DNA of 64,000 nucleotides, taken from positions 62,001 through 126,000 of the forward strand of contig JAUQYB010000082.1 in assembly GCA_030837825.1 (NCBI GenBank), given 5' to 3'. Of this stretch, positions 17,338 through 26,020 are shown in pieces. Below the pieces are notes generated by a model, which saw only the letters and a program-made list of their open reading frames with translations, was not told where the DNA came from and made no database searches. Made by a program: the position numbers and the translations under genes. Source of the DNA: Albidovulum sp. (lineage in GTDB: Bacteria > Pseudomonadota > Alphaproteobacteria > Rhodobacterales > Rhodobacteraceae). Every line of letters starts with the position of its first letter. Within the stretch, counting starts at the first letter, position 1.

Positions 17338-17982
17338 ATGGCCGATCTGCCGAAAGCCCCCGAAGGCACCGCCGCCGACCTGATCGCCGCGGCACTGCGG
17401 CTGTTCGGCCAGAAAGGCTTTGCCGCCACCCCGATCCGCGAAATCGCGGCCGAGGCGGGCGCGAATGTCGCCGCCATCGCCTATCATTTCGGCAACAAGG
17501 AAGGGCTGCGGCGCGCCTGCGCGGCCGAAGTCGCCCGCCGGATAGACCTGGCCGTCGCCCGCGTCCCGGCCAGCACGCCGGCCTCGCCCGCCGCCGCCGC
17601 GGCGCAGATGGAGGCGATCCTGCGGACGATGGCGGGCTTCGTCCTGACCGCGCCCGAGGCGGAGCCGATCCTGCCTTTCATGCTGCGCGAGGTGGCCGAG
17701 GACGGGCCGGTGCTCGACACGGTCTACGGCGCGCTGATGGAGCCGGCGCACCGGCGGCTCTCGGCGCTCTGGGCCGCCGCCACCGGACAGGAGGCCGAAG
17801 CCGAGCGCACCCGGCTGATGGTGTTCGCCGTCGTCGGCCAGCTTCTCTATTTCCGCATCGGCCGGCCCATTGTCATCCGGCGGATGGGCTGGGCGGCGCT
17901 CGGCCCGGCAGAGGCCGCGACGATCGCCGACCTTCTCGCCGGCAACCTCCGCGGCATGATCGAACGGGAGCGCGCCACATGA
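17338..17982 (+). CDS. TetR family regulator, CecR/DUF1956-like
   Basis: 214 aa. The N-terminal helix-turn-helix covers about 12-58 (IREIAAEAGANVAAIAYHFG), followed by a helical ligand-binding domain. The arrangement regulator - HlyD-like fusion protein - ABC ATPase - ABC-2 permease, all with 4-nt overlaps, mirrors the E. coli cecR-ybhG-ybhFSR operon, in which the TetR protein represses its own drug-efflux operon. The palindrome at 17294-17309 is the likely operator. Other upstream ATGs at 17318 and 17327 are out of frame. There is no obvious Shine-Dalgarno. Confidence 0.9.
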   Translation: MADLPKAPEGTAADLIAAALRLFGQKGFAATPIREIAAEAGANVAAIAYHFGNKEGLRRACAAEVARRIDLAVARVPASTPASPAAAAAQMEAILRTMAGFVLTAPEAEPILPFMLREVAEDGPVLDTVYGALMEPAHRRLSALWAAATGQEAEAERTRLMVFAVVGQLLYFRIGRPIVIRRMGWAALGPAEAATIADLLAGNLRGMIERERAT

Positions 17983-18932
17983 GCGATCTATTCTGCACCC
18001 TGCCGCTGGTCTCGGCCCTGTTCGCCACCTGCGCGCCGCCGCCGCCCTTCGCCACCGGCTATGTCGAGGGCGAATACGTTCTCGTCGCCCCCGTCGCCAC
18101 GGCGCAGATCGAACACCTCGCGGTGGCGCGCGGCGACCGGGTGGAGGCCGGCGCGACTCTGGTCGAGATGGAGCGGCGCGACGCCGAGATCGCGCTGGCC
18201 GAGGCGGCGGCGGCGCTGGCCCAGGCGGAAAGCCAGCTCGCCAACCTGAGAGAGGGCCGCAGGCCCGAGGAGATCCGGGTGATCGAGGCGACGCTCGCCT
18301 CGGCCCGGGCGCAGGCGGAGGAGGCCGACCGCGCCGCCGCGCGGATGCTCAGCCTGTCGCAGCGGGGCGCCGCGACGACGACGCAGGCCGACGACGCGGC
18401 CACCGCTGCGACGGTAGCCCACGCGCGCATGGCCGAGGCCGAGGCCAGCCTCGCGGTTGCCCGCCTGCCGGCCAGGCCGCAGGAAATCGCCGCCGCCGAA
18501 GCCGCCGTGGACGGCGCGGCGGCCGCCCGCGCGAGGGCGGAATGGAACCTCGGCCAGCGCCGGCTGACCGCGCCCGCCGCGGGCACCGTCAACGACGTGA
18601 TCCGCACACCGGGCGAACTTGCCGGCCCGTCTGCACCGGTCCTTTCGCTGCTGCCCGAGGGCGCGGTGAAGCTGCGTCTCTATGTCCCCGAAGCGTCGAT
18701 CGCGGCGATCCGGCAGGGCAGCCGGCTTGCGGTGAATTGCGACGGCTGCGCCGAGGATCTGTCCGCCACCGTCACCTATGTCTCGGACGCACCCGAATTC
18801 ACCCCGCCGGTGATCTATTCGCTCGAGAACCGGCAGAAGCTCGTCTACCTGATCGAGGCGCGGCCCGAGGATGCGCCGGGGCTGAAACCCGGGCAGATCG
18901 TCGACGTCACCCTCCCCGGACCGGCGGAATGA
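17979..18932 (+). CDS. HlyD/YbhG-type membrane fusion (periplasmic adaptor) protein
   Basis: 317 aa. The N-terminus is hydrophobic with a Cys at residue 18 (ATCAPPPP), so it is either an anchored signal or, less likely, a lipoprotein. A split biotinyl-lipoyl domain flanks a long Ala/Glu-rich coiled-coil hairpin (about 65-190, with LREGRRPEEIRVIEATL typical of YbhG), followed by a beta-barrel domain. It links the ABC exporter to an outer-membrane channel. The ATGA overlap with tetR fixes the start. The outer-membrane channel is not encoded here. Confidence 0.9.
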   Translation: MSDLFCTLPLVSALFATCAPPPPFATGYVEGEYVLVAPVATAQIEHLAVARGDRVEAGATLVEMERRDAEIALAEAAAALAQAESQLANLREGRRPEEIRVIEATLASARAQAEEADRAAARMLSLSQRGAATTTQADDAATAATVAHARMAEAEASLAVARLPARPQEIAAAEAAVDGAAAARARAEWNLGQRRLTAPAAGTVNDVIRTPGELAGPSAPVLSLLPEGAVKLRLYVPEASIAAIRQGSRLAVNCDGCAEDLSATVTYVSDAPEFTPPVIYSLENRQKLVYLIEARPEDAPGLKPGQIVDVTLPGPAE

Positions 18933-19855
18933 CCGCCGAGCCCGCCATTGCCGTCCGCGGGCTGACCAAGAGCTTCGGTGGCCGGCGCGTCGTCGATGAC
19001 GTGTCGCTGACCGTGGCAAAAGGCGAGATCGCCGGCTTCCTCGGCCCGAACGGATCGGGCAAGACCACGACGATCCGGATGATGTGCGGGCTTCTGACGC
19101 CCGACGCGGGCACCGGCCAGGTGCTCGGCCACGACATCCTGACCGAGGGCCGCGCGATCAAGCGCGAGGTCGGCTACATGACCCAGCGCTTTTCCTTCTA
19201 CGAGGACCTGACGATCGAGGAGAACCTCGCCTTCGTCGCCGGGCTCTACGGGCTGGCACCGGCCCGGCGGCACGTCGCCGACACGCTTTCGGGCCTCGGG
19301 CTCATGGCGCGCCGCCACCAGCTCGCGGGCACCCTCTCGGGCGGCTGGAAGCAGCGGCTGGCGCTGGCGGCCTGCATCATGCACCGGCCCCGGCTCCTCC
19401 TGCTCGACGAGCCCACGGCGGGCGTCGACCCCAAGGCGCGGCGCGACTTCTGGGACGAGATCCACCGGCTCGCCGCCGAGGGGCTGACGGTGCTCGTCTC
19501 CACCCACTACATGGACGAGGCGGAGCGCTGCCACCGGATCAACTACATCTCGTTCGGCAAGCTGGTGGCGACCGGCACGGTGGCCGAGGTGGTGCGCGAC
19601 GCCGGCCTGACGACGGTGATCCTCGAAGGCGCGGGCACGGCGCGGGCGGCCGAACTCCTGCGTGGCGCGCCCGGGGTCGAGCAGGTCGCGCCCTTCGGGG
19701 CGGCGCTGCATGTGACCGGGCACGACGGCCCGGCGCTGACCGCCGCGGCCGCGAAGGCGGCGGAGGCGACGGGCTGCCGGATGCGCCCGGCCGAAACCAG
19801 CCTCGAGGACGTCTTCATCGAGCTTATGGGCAGTAACGGGGGCGGGCAGGCATGA
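18929..19855 (+). CDS. ABC exporter ATP-binding protein (YbhF/DrrA-like)
   Basis: 308 aa. Walker A GPNGSGKTT near residue 38, signature LSGGWKQRLALA near 133, Walker B LLLLDEPTAGVD near 155, and H-loop STHYMDEAE near 190. The C-terminal tail ends in ETSLEDVFIELMG as in DrrA-type exporters. Only one ATPase domain is present, unlike E. coli YbhF, which carries two. ATGA overlaps on both sides tie it to the adaptor and permease. Confidence 0.93.
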   Translation: MTAEPAIAVRGLTKSFGGRRVVDDVSLTVAKGEIAGFLGPNGSGKTTTIRMMCGLLTPDAGTGQVLGHDILTEGRAIKREVGYMTQRFSFYEDLTIEENLAFVAGLYGLAPARRHVADTLSGLGLMARRHQLAGTLSGGWKQRLALAACIMHRPRLLLLDEPTAGVDPKARRDFWDEIHRLAAEGLTVLVSTHYMDEAERCHRINYISFGKLVATGTVAEVVRDAGLTTVILEGAGTARAAELLRGAPGVEQVAPFGAALHVTGHDGPALTAAAAKAAEATGCRMRPAETSLEDVFIELMGSNGGGQA

Positions 19856-20988
19856 ACCGCATCTTCTCGCTCCGCCGCCTCGCCGCGCTCCTGGTCAAGG
19901 AGATGATCCAGATGCGCCGCGACCGGATCACCTTCGCGATGATGCTGGGCGTGCCGCTGATCCAGCTCGTCCTCTTCGGCTTCGCCATCAACGCCGACCC
20001 CAAGGGCCTGCCCGCCGCGCTCGTCGCGCCCACCCAGGACCGCTACAGCCGTGCCATCGTCTCGGCGCTGGAACTGACGGGCTACTACCGCTTCATCCAC
20101 CCCGATACCTCGGCGGCCGAAGCGGAAGCGCTGATCACCCGTGGCGATGTGTCCTTTGTCGTGACCATCCCCTCGGACTTCGGGCGGCGGGTCGAGCGGG
20201 GCGACCATCCCGAAATCCTGATCGAGGCGGACGCGACCGACCCCTCGGTGGCCTCGGGCGCGATCTCCACGCTGGGAACCGTCGCCGCCGACGCGCTTTC
20301 ACGCGAACGGGGGACGGAAATGCAGGCGGCGGAGGATGCGGCCTCCCGGCTCCAGGTGACGGTGCACCGGCGCTACAACCCCGAGGGGGTCACGCAATAC
20401 AACATCGTCCCCGGCCTTCTCGGCGTCATCCTGCAGATGACGATGGTGATGATGACCTCGATGGCGCTGACGCGCGAGATCGAGCGGGGCACGATGGAAA
20501 ACCTGCTGTCGATGCCCGCGACGCCGCTCGAGATCATGCTGGGCAAGGTCCTGCCCTATCTCGGCGTCGGCGCGGTGCAGGTCGTCGTCGTGCTGGTCGC
20601 GGCACGGCTGATGTTCGGTGTCCCCTTCGTGGGCGCGCTGCCGCTGCTCCTTGCCGGCATCTTCGTCTTCGTCGCCGCGCTGGTGATCCTCGGCTACCTG
20701 ATCTCCACCGCCGCGCGCACGCAGATGCAGGCAATGCAGCTCACGTTCTTCTTCTTCCTGCCTTCCCTGCTTTTGTCGGGCTTCATGTTCCCCTACCGCG
20801 GAATGCCCGGCTGGGCGCAGACACTGGGCGAGATCTTCCCGCTCACCCATTTCCTCCGCCTGATCCGCGCGGTCATGCTGAAGGGCGCGGGCTATTCCGG
20901 GATTGCCCAGCCGCTCGCGGCACTCGGGCTCTTCGTCGCGGTCTACGCGACGCTCGCCCTGCTGCGCTTCCGCCGGACGCTCGACTGA
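19852..20988 (+). CDS. ABC-2 type permease
   Basis: 378 aa. The first helix is at about 28-48, then a large extracytoplasmic domain (about 50-185), then five helices from about 190 to the C-terminus. The conserved MTSMALTREIERGTMENLL and PFPLTHFLR-like (IFPLTHFLRLIRAVMLKG) blocks of YbhS/YbhR permeases are present. E. coli has two permease genes; only one is present here, so it probably acts as a homodimer. Convergent with the small lipoprotein gene, with an 8-nt gap. Confidence 0.92.
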   Translation: MNRIFSLRRLAALLVKEMIQMRRDRITFAMMLGVPLIQLVLFGFAINADPKGLPAALVAPTQDRYSRAIVSALELTGYYRFIHPDTSAAEAEALITRGDVSFVVTIPSDFGRRVERGDHPEILIEADATDPSVASGAISTLGTVAADALSRERGTEMQAAEDAASRLQVTVHRRYNPEGVTQYNIVPGLLGVILQMTMVMMTSMALTREIERGTMENLLSMPATPLEIMLGKVLPYLGVGAVQVVVVLVAARLMFGVPFVGALPLLLAGIFVFVAALVILGYLISTAARTQMQAMQLTFFFFLPSLLLSGFMFPYRGMPGWAQTLGEIFPLTHFLRLIRAVMLKGAGYSGIAQPLAALGLFVAVYATLALLRFRRTLD

Positions 20989-20996
20989 CCGGGGGG

Positions 20997-21131
20997 TCAG
21001 AGGCTGCCGCCGATGCCGACCTTGACCTGACCCGAGACGCTGAGCCCGGGTTCGGCGGGCGGAGTGGGCGCGCCGTCGGCACCGCAGGCGGCGAGAGAGA
21101 GGAAGGCAAGAAGCAGAGCCATCGGTTTCAT
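20997..21131 (-). CDS. Very small LptM-like lipoprotein
   Basis: 44 aa, below usual ORF cut-offs. MKPMALLLAFLSLAAC is a clear lipoprotein signal with lipobox LAAC, so the mature protein begins CGADGAPTPPAEPG and is only about 29 residues. A GAGGAC Shine-Dalgarno precedes the ATG. Tiny lipoproteins beginning CG-x-x-G-x-P are found beside lysA in many proteobacteria (LptM/YifL, which helps LptD maturation in E. coli). The argH-side position here fits the rhodobacterial counterpart, but the tail has no firm homology to LptM, so the functional link is inference. Confidence 0.72.
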   Translation of the reverse strand: MKPMALLLAFLSLAACGADGAPTPPAEPGLSVSGQVKVGIGGSL

Positions 21132-21140
21132 CGGAAGTCC

Positions 21141-22069
21141 TCATTCGGAAGCGGGCGACATGGCCGGATCGGGCGTGTTGATTGCGGGTATCCAGATATA
21201 GCCCTGAAGCAGGATGACAGCCTCGACATCATCGCCGAGGGCGGGCAACGGGCGGCCGTCGAGAACGGTCGCGCTCACCGCGATGTCGAGGTTCACGTCC
21301 ACATCGTTGTCGTCGCCGATCCGCGCGACGGTGACTTGCACCATCCAGACGGGCTGGCCGAACATCTCGTTGAGGGTTTCCTGACCCGCACGACGGGTCC
21401 GCGGACTTCATAGGCGTTGGGCGCGATGGCCTCGCGGGGAAAGATCGCCGCCATACCGCGGGTCTCGATGGTGACCATGCCGTCCTCGCCGACGGCCGCG
21501 CCGCCTTTCGACAGGGCGGCGAAGCTCGGCGCATCGGGGCCGAGCTTGACCGGCGTCGTATCGGCCGGCCCGAAAAAATGGGCGATCCCGGCGAGAACCA
21601 GACGGTGATCGAACCCCTTGACGTAGAGGCCGCGGCGGGCCGCGAAAGTGTAGTCGTGATAGGTCAGGGCAAGCTCGCCGCCGATCCGCGCCTCGATCAT
21701 CGCCCGCAGCCGGTCGGGTGCCAGCACGACCCTTTCGATTTCGGCGTCATGTTCCGACCCGCTGGTCAGGAATGGCCAGCAACCAGTCATGGCCCATTCC
21801 CCCGCCTCTTTGGCGAGAAGCAGCGTCAGGCCAGAGTTCCTGGTCGGCCAGACCAAAAGCTCGCCTTCCGGTTCAGAGGGGTCGAGCGGCCGGGTCGCAT
21901 GCCGCTCCGCCACGTATCCCGGGTCCACCTGCTGCGCCTCTTGCAGCGCCTTGGGCAAGAGTTCAAAGACCCCCTGGGTATCGAGACCGAACGGCTGGAA
22001 CCACCCGAAACTGTCGAAATCCTCCGCGCGCCCGTCCGCCACCAGTCCCCGTAGCGCAATGTCCTGCAT
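21141..22069 (-). pseudogene. Conserved hypothetical protein gene with a single-base frameshift
   Basis: Not recognised as a named family. The first frame runs MQDIALRGLVADGRAEDF... from 22069 and reads well to about GPVVRVRK, then becomes Ser/Thr/Arg-rich noise until a stop at 21293. A second frame, starting within about 15 nt of the same point, continues sensibly as NEMFGQPVWMVQVTVARIGDDND... to a stop at 21141. The switch is at the AAA run at 21377-21379 (minus strand). One extra base there gives an unbroken 309-codon ORF. So this is either a decayed gene or a sequencing/assembly indel. It lies between argH and the small lipoprotein gene on the same strand. The intact product looks soluble, without signal peptide or membrane helices. 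Confidence 0.7.
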
Positions 22070-22133
22070 TGGCCCTGCCCCCGTTCCCGCCTTCAGGTGT
22101 GACCGGTCGCGGATCGCATTTCAAGGCCGGCCT

Positions 22134-23525
22134 TCATCCCAGCCGGTCCTTCCACCGCGCCACTTGCGCGCGGACCTGATCCGGGGCGGTGCCGCCGTAG
22201 CTGGTGCGCGAGGCGACCGAATTGTGGACGCCCAGCACCGAATAGACCTCCTGCGTGATGCCCGGATGGGCAGAGCGCATCTCGGCCAGCGTGAGGTCGG
22301 GCAGGTCGCAGCCCTTCCTTTCGGCCAGCGCGACGAGGCTGCCGGTGACGTGGTGCGCCTCGCGGAACGGCAGGCCCGCCGCTCGCACCAGCCAGTCGGC
22401 CAGGTCGGTCGCGGTGGAAAAGCCCGAGGATGCAGCGCGCTCCAGGTTTGCCCGGTTCGCGGTCATGTCGCGCACCATCCCCTCCATCGCGGCGAGCGCC
22501 AGCATCAGCGTGTCGGCGGCGTCGAAGACCTGTTCCTTGTCTTCCTGCATGTCCTTGGAATAGGCGAGCGGCAGCCCCTTCATCACCATCATCAGCGCGA
22601 CATTGGCTCCCATGATCCGGCCCACCTTGGCGCGGATCAGCTCGGCCGCGTCGGGGTTCTTCTTCTGCGGCATGATCGAGGAGCCGGTGGAGAAGCGGTC
22701 CGACAGCGAAACGAACCGGAACTGCGCCGAGGACCAGATCACCAGCTCCTCGGCGAAGCGCGACAGGTGCATGGCGGCGATCGAGGCGGCGGCGAGGAAT
22801 TCCAGCGCGAAGTCGCGGTCCGACACGGCATCGAGCGAATTGGCCATCGGCCGGTCGAAGCCGAGCGCCGCGGCGGTCATCTGCCGGTCGATCGGGAAGG
22901 AGGTTCCGGCGAGCGCGGCGGCGCCCAAGGGGCATTCGTTCATCCGCGCGCGGGCATCGGCGAAGCGGCCGGCATCGCGGGCGAACATCTCGACATAGGC
23001 CATCATGTGATGGCCCCAGGTGACCGGCTGCGCCGTCTGCAGGTGGGTGAAGCCCGGCATCACCCAGTCCGCCCCGGCCTCGGCCTGGGCGAGAAGCGCG
23101 CGCTGGAGCGCCAGAAGCCCCTCGACCGCCGCATCCGCCTGGTCACGCACCCAGAGACGGAAGTCGGTCGCCACCTGGTCGTTGCGCGAGCGCGCGGTAT
23201 GAAGCCGCCCGGCCGGCGCGCCGATCACCTCCTTCAGCCGCGCCTCCACGTTCATGTGGATGTCCTCGAGCGCGGTCGAGAAGGCGAAGCCGCCGGCCTC
23301 GATCTCTGACAAGACCGTGAGCAGCCCTTCCCCGATCGCCTGCGCATCGCTATCGGTGAGGATGCCTGTCGCGGCGAGCATCGCCGCATGGGCCCGGCTG
23401 CCCCGGATGTCCTGGGCGTAGAGCCGCCGGTCGAAGCCGATCGAGGCGTTGATCGCCTCCATGATCGCGTCCGGCCCGGCGGCGAAGCGCCCGCCCCACA
23501 TCGCGTTCTGGGTCTTGTCGGCCAT
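22134..23525 (-). CDS. argH: Argininosuccinate lyase
   Basis: 463-aa fumarase-superfamily enzyme that cleaves argininosuccinate to arginine and fumarate. The superfamily signature [12 protein letters not shown] is present near residue 285, with [14 protein letters not shown] and [12 protein letters not shown] active-site loops. An in-frame GTG lies two codons upstream (23531), but [14 protein letters not shown] is the usual N-terminus, so the ATG at 23525 is given. It is divergent from the TlpA-like gene with only 22 nt between the starts. Confidence 0.95.
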   Translation of the reverse strand: MADKTQNAMWGGRFAAGPDAIMEAINASIGFDRRLYAQDIRGSRAHAAMLAATGILTDSDAQAIGEGLLTVLSEIEAGGFAFSTALEDIHMNVEARLKEVIGAPAGRLHTARSRNDQVATDFRLWVRDQADAAVEGLLALQRALLAQAEAGADWVMPGFTHLQTAQPVTWGHHMMAYVEMFARDAGRFADARARMNECPLGAAALAGTSFPIDRQMTAAALGFDRPMANSLDAVSDRDFALEFLAAASIAAMHLSRFAEELVIWSSAQFRFVSLSDRFSTGSSIMPQKKNPDAAELIRAKVGRIMGANVALMMVMKGLPLAYSKDMQEDKEQVFDAADTLMLALAAMEGMVRDMTANRANLERAASSGFSTATDLADWLVRAAGLPFREAHHVTGSLVALAERKGCDLPDLTLAEMRSAHPGITQEVYSVLGVHNSVASRTSYGGTAPDQVRAQVARWKDRLG

Positions 23526-23547
23526 CGTCACGCCCCCGGAGGCTTAC

Positions 23548-24105
23548 ATGCGTCTTGTCCCTGCCGCGTTCCTCTACACGGCCCTCGCCTTCGGTGCAAA
23601 CGCCGCCACGCCTGCCCAGGCGGAACTGGAGGCGCTGCGCGAGGGCTCGATGATGAAGCTCGTGATCCATGCCGAACCCGCCGCCGTTCCCGACACCGCC
23701 TTCGCCGATGACGTCGGCGCCGAACACCGGCTGTCGGAGTTCCGCGGCAGGTATGTCGCGGTCAACTTCTGGGCCACCTGGTGTGCGCCCTGCCGCAAGG
23801 AGCTGCCGGCGCTCGACGCGCTCAACCGCGAATTCGGCGGCGAGAGGTTCGCCGTGGTGACCATCGCCACCGGGCGCAACATGCTGCCGGCGATCACCCG
23901 GCTTTTCGACGAGACGGGGGTGGAGACACTGCCTGTCTACCTCGACCCCGGGCAGGCGCTGGCGCGCGAGATGGCCGTTTTCGGCCTGCCGGTGACGGTG
24001 ATCCTCGACCCCGAGGGGCGCGAGATCGCGCGGATGACGGGCGACGCCGACTGGAGCGGCGAAAGCGCGAGGGCCATCGTGCGCACGCTTCTGGCGAAGC
24101 AATAG
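23548..24105 (+). CDS. TlpA-type periplasmic thiol-disulfide oxidoreductase
   Basis: 185 aa. An N-terminal signal peptide (about 1-19) precedes a thioredoxin fold with NFWATWCAPCRKELPALD; the CxxC is WCAPC. A cis-proline is in FGLPVTVILD. Expected to reduce periplasmic disulfides, for example in cytochrome c maturation or copper-centre assembly. CGGAGG 6 nt before the ATG fixes the start. Its promoter must lie in or very near the divergent argH 5-prime end. Confidence 0.92.
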   Translation: MRLVPAAFLYTALAFGANAATPAQAELEALREGSMMKLVIHAEPAAVPDTAFADDVGAEHRLSEFRGRYVAVNFWATWCAPCRKELPALDALNREFGGERFAVVTIATGRNMLPAITRLFDETGVETLPVYLDPGQALAREMAVFGLPVTVILDPEGREIARMTGDADWSGESARAIVRTLLAKQ

Positions 24106-24115
24106 GCGGGCGCGG

Positions 24116-24151
24116 CCGGGGGTTTCACCCCCGGACCCCAGAGGGTATTTC
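24116..24151. repeat. Intergenic palindromic repeat (CCGGGGG hairpin plus ACCCCAGAGGGTATTTC)
   Basis: CCGGGGG (24116-24122) and CCCCCGG (24128-24134) form a 7-bp stem with loop TTTCA. The flank ACCCCAGAGGGTATTTC follows. In inverse orientation the flank reads GAAATACCCTCTGGGGT. This element recurs between genes in rhodobacterial genomes and resembles the shorter pieces at 34-53 and 5138-5166. It lies between convergent genes and could also serve as a bidirectional transcription-stop hairpin. Confidence 0.5.
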
Positions 24152-24165
24152 GACAACAGAGAAGC

Positions 24166-24735
24166 TCAGGCCGCCGCGGCGCAGCAGGCATGGGCGGGGC
24201 AGGTCACGAGGTGGTCGTTGACCATGCCGGTCGCCTGCATGAAGGCATAGGTGATGGTGGGCCCGGCGAAGCGGAATCCCTCTGCCTTCAGGTCCTTCGC
24301 GATCCGTTCGGACAGCGGCGTCGAGGCCGGCACCTCGGCGAGCGAGCGGAAGCGGTTCTGCAGGGGCTTTCCGTCGAGATGACGCCAGAGGTAGCGGTCG
24401 AACCCCTCGCGTTCGGCGATGGCAAGATAGGCGCGGGCATTGCCGATCGTCGCCTCGATCTTGGCGCGCGAGCGGACGATGCCCGGATCGGCGAGAAGCC
24501 GGGCCACCTCCGGCTCGCCCCAGCGGGCGATGACCTCGGGATCGAAGCCCGCGAAGGCGGCGCGGAAGTTCTCGCGCTTTCTCAGGATGGTGATCCAGGC
24601 GAGCCCGGCCTGGAACCCGTCGAGCACGAGCTTTTCCCACAGCGCGCGCGGGTCGCGTTCGGGCATGCCCCATTCGGTGTCGTGGTAGGCGATGTAGAGC
24701 GGATCGGCCCCGCACCAGCCGCAGCGTTCGCCCAT
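24166..24735 (-). CDS. tag: DNA-3-methyladenine glycosylase I
   Basis: 189 aa. Base-excision repair enzyme that removes 3-methyladenine. The zinc-binding set is visible as CGWCG at the N-terminus, YHDTEWG (His) and CPAHACC at the C-terminus. The core FQAGLAWITILRKRENFRAAF is typical. The ATG at 24735 has GGAGAGGG upstream; an upstream in-frame ATG at 24786 was rejected on that basis. Convergent with the TlpA gene. Confidence 0.94.
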   Translation of the reverse strand: MGERCGWCGADPLYIAYHDTEWGMPERDPRALWEKLVLDGFQAGLAWITILRKRENFRAAFAGFDPEVIARWGEPEVARLLADPGIVRSRAKIEATIGNARAYLAIAEREGFDRYLWRHLDGKPLQNRFRSLAEVPASTPLSERIAKDLKAEGFRFAGPTITYAFMQATGMVNDHLVTCPAHACCAAAA

Positions 24736-24839
24736 GTCGCCCTCTCCTCCGGGATGCCTCGCCGGCATTTTGCCGCAAGCGTTCACGAATTCTTATCCCC
24801 TTCCGCCGACTCTGTCCCGCGACGGCGAGGAGATGGCCC

Positions 24840-25679
24840 ATGCGAGTTGGCGGAAAGTTCAGGCACGGCGCAAGCGATCCCGGTCAGGACAGCCCCTTGA
24901 GCGCCGCGGTGGGCCTGCGTGACCGCGATACGCTGGCAATGGTCGCCCGCGCAGTGGAGCGGCGCGAGGTCTTCCTGGCGTTCCAGCCCGTGGTGCAGGC
25001 GGCGCGGCAGGACCGGCCCGCCTTCCACGAGGGCCTCATCCGGCTTGTCGACGAGACCGGCCGAATCATTCCCGCGCGCGAGTTCATCGCCGCGATCGAG
25101 ACGACGGAGCTTGGCCGCGCCGTCGACTGCCTGTCGCTCGACCTCGGTCTCAGGGCGCTGAGGGAGGATCCGGGCCTGCGCCTTGCGATCAACATGTCGG
25201 CCCGCTCCATCGCCTATCCGCGCTGGCAGCAGGGGCTCAGGCGCGGCATCAAGGACAGCCCGACGGTGGCGGAGCGGCTGATTCTCGAGATCACCGAAAG
25301 CTCGGCCATGATCATGCCCGATGCCGTCTCGGTCTTCATGGCCGACCTGCAGGGCGCAGGGGTTTCCTTTGCGCTCGACGATTTCGGCGCGGGCTATACC
25401 TCGTTTCGCTACCTGCGGGAATTCTACTTCGACATCCTGAAGATCGACGGCCAGTTCATCCGCGGCATCGCCGGCAGCCCCGACAACCAGTGCCTGACCC
25501 AGGCGCTTCTTTCGATCGCGCGGCAGTTCGACATGTTCACCGTGGCGGAATCGGTCGAGAACGGGCCCGACGCGGCCTGGCTGACCGAAGCCGGCATCGA
25601 CTGCATGCAGGGCTATTACTTCGGCGCCCCCACGGCGACACCTCCCTGGCGGATGGCGCAAGTGAAGAGGCGCGCCTGA
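24840..25679 (+). CDS. EAL-domain protein (c-di-GMP phosphodiesterase type)
   Basis: 279-aa stand-alone EAL domain without GGDEF or transmembrane parts, so probably cytosolic. The signature reads EGL (HEGLIRL) rather than EAL but keeps the catalytic glutamate. INMS, ITES, DDFGAGYTSF, LKIDGQFI, AESVEN and QGYYFG are all present, so the metal and c-di-GMP ligands look complete and activity is plausible. AGGAG precedes the ATG at 24840. Divergent from tag across a 104-nt gap. Confidence 0.92.
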   Translation: MRVGGKFRHGASDPGQDSPLSAAVGLRDRDTLAMVARAVERREVFLAFQPVVQAARQDRPAFHEGLIRLVDETGRIIPAREFIAAIETTELGRAVDCLSLDLGLRALREDPGLRLAINMSARSIAYPRWQQGLRRGIKDSPTVAERLILEITESSAMIMPDAVSVFMADLQGAGVSFALDDFGAGYTSFRYLREFYFDILKIDGQFIRGIAGSPDNQCLTQALLSIARQFDMFTVAESVENGPDAAWLTEAGIDCMQGYYFGAPTATPPWRMAQVKRRA

Positions 25680-26020
25680 TCCGCGGCCGGCGGGACGCCG
25701 GCGCGGATGGCGCGCGTGGCCTTGCACGGGCGGATGCTTTCCCCGGCGGCCGCGCAGAACCCCCTGGGCCGGCAGGCGGCGCAACTGGGTGCGCGATCCC
25801 TGCCCGGCGATCCGTGCAACCGACCGGCGCCGCCGCCGCAGGCGCGGCCCTTCCGGAGTCGCCGGCGCGGCCGGAAGCCGCACCCTAACGGCGCTTGACG
25901 CACCCGCCGCGATGCGCATGCTGCAAAGCGGCGCGGGGCCGCCCGGGATTGCCCGCGAGGGTGCCGGGCCGACGCCTCCGCGAATGCGGCGCCGCAGGCG
26001 CGCCATCAGGAGGACAGCCC
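25680..26020. other. Intergenic region upstream of phaA
   Basis: 341 nt between the EAL gene and phaA. No convincing coding sequence: open frames on both strands here are Arg/Gly/Pro-rich and lack start signals. Near the phaA end TTGACG (25895-25900) is a plausible -35 with a weak -10 about 17 nt later. The overlapping sequence CTGCAAAGC (25921-25929) resembles a motif upstream of phaB. AGGAGGACA provides a strong Shine-Dalgarno at 26009-26017. Confidence 0.5.

Noticed and set aside
25616..25903. 95-codon minus-strand frame with several cysteines before phaA
   Set aside because: Overlaps the end of the EAL gene, has no Shine-Dalgarno and no recognisable Cys spacing.
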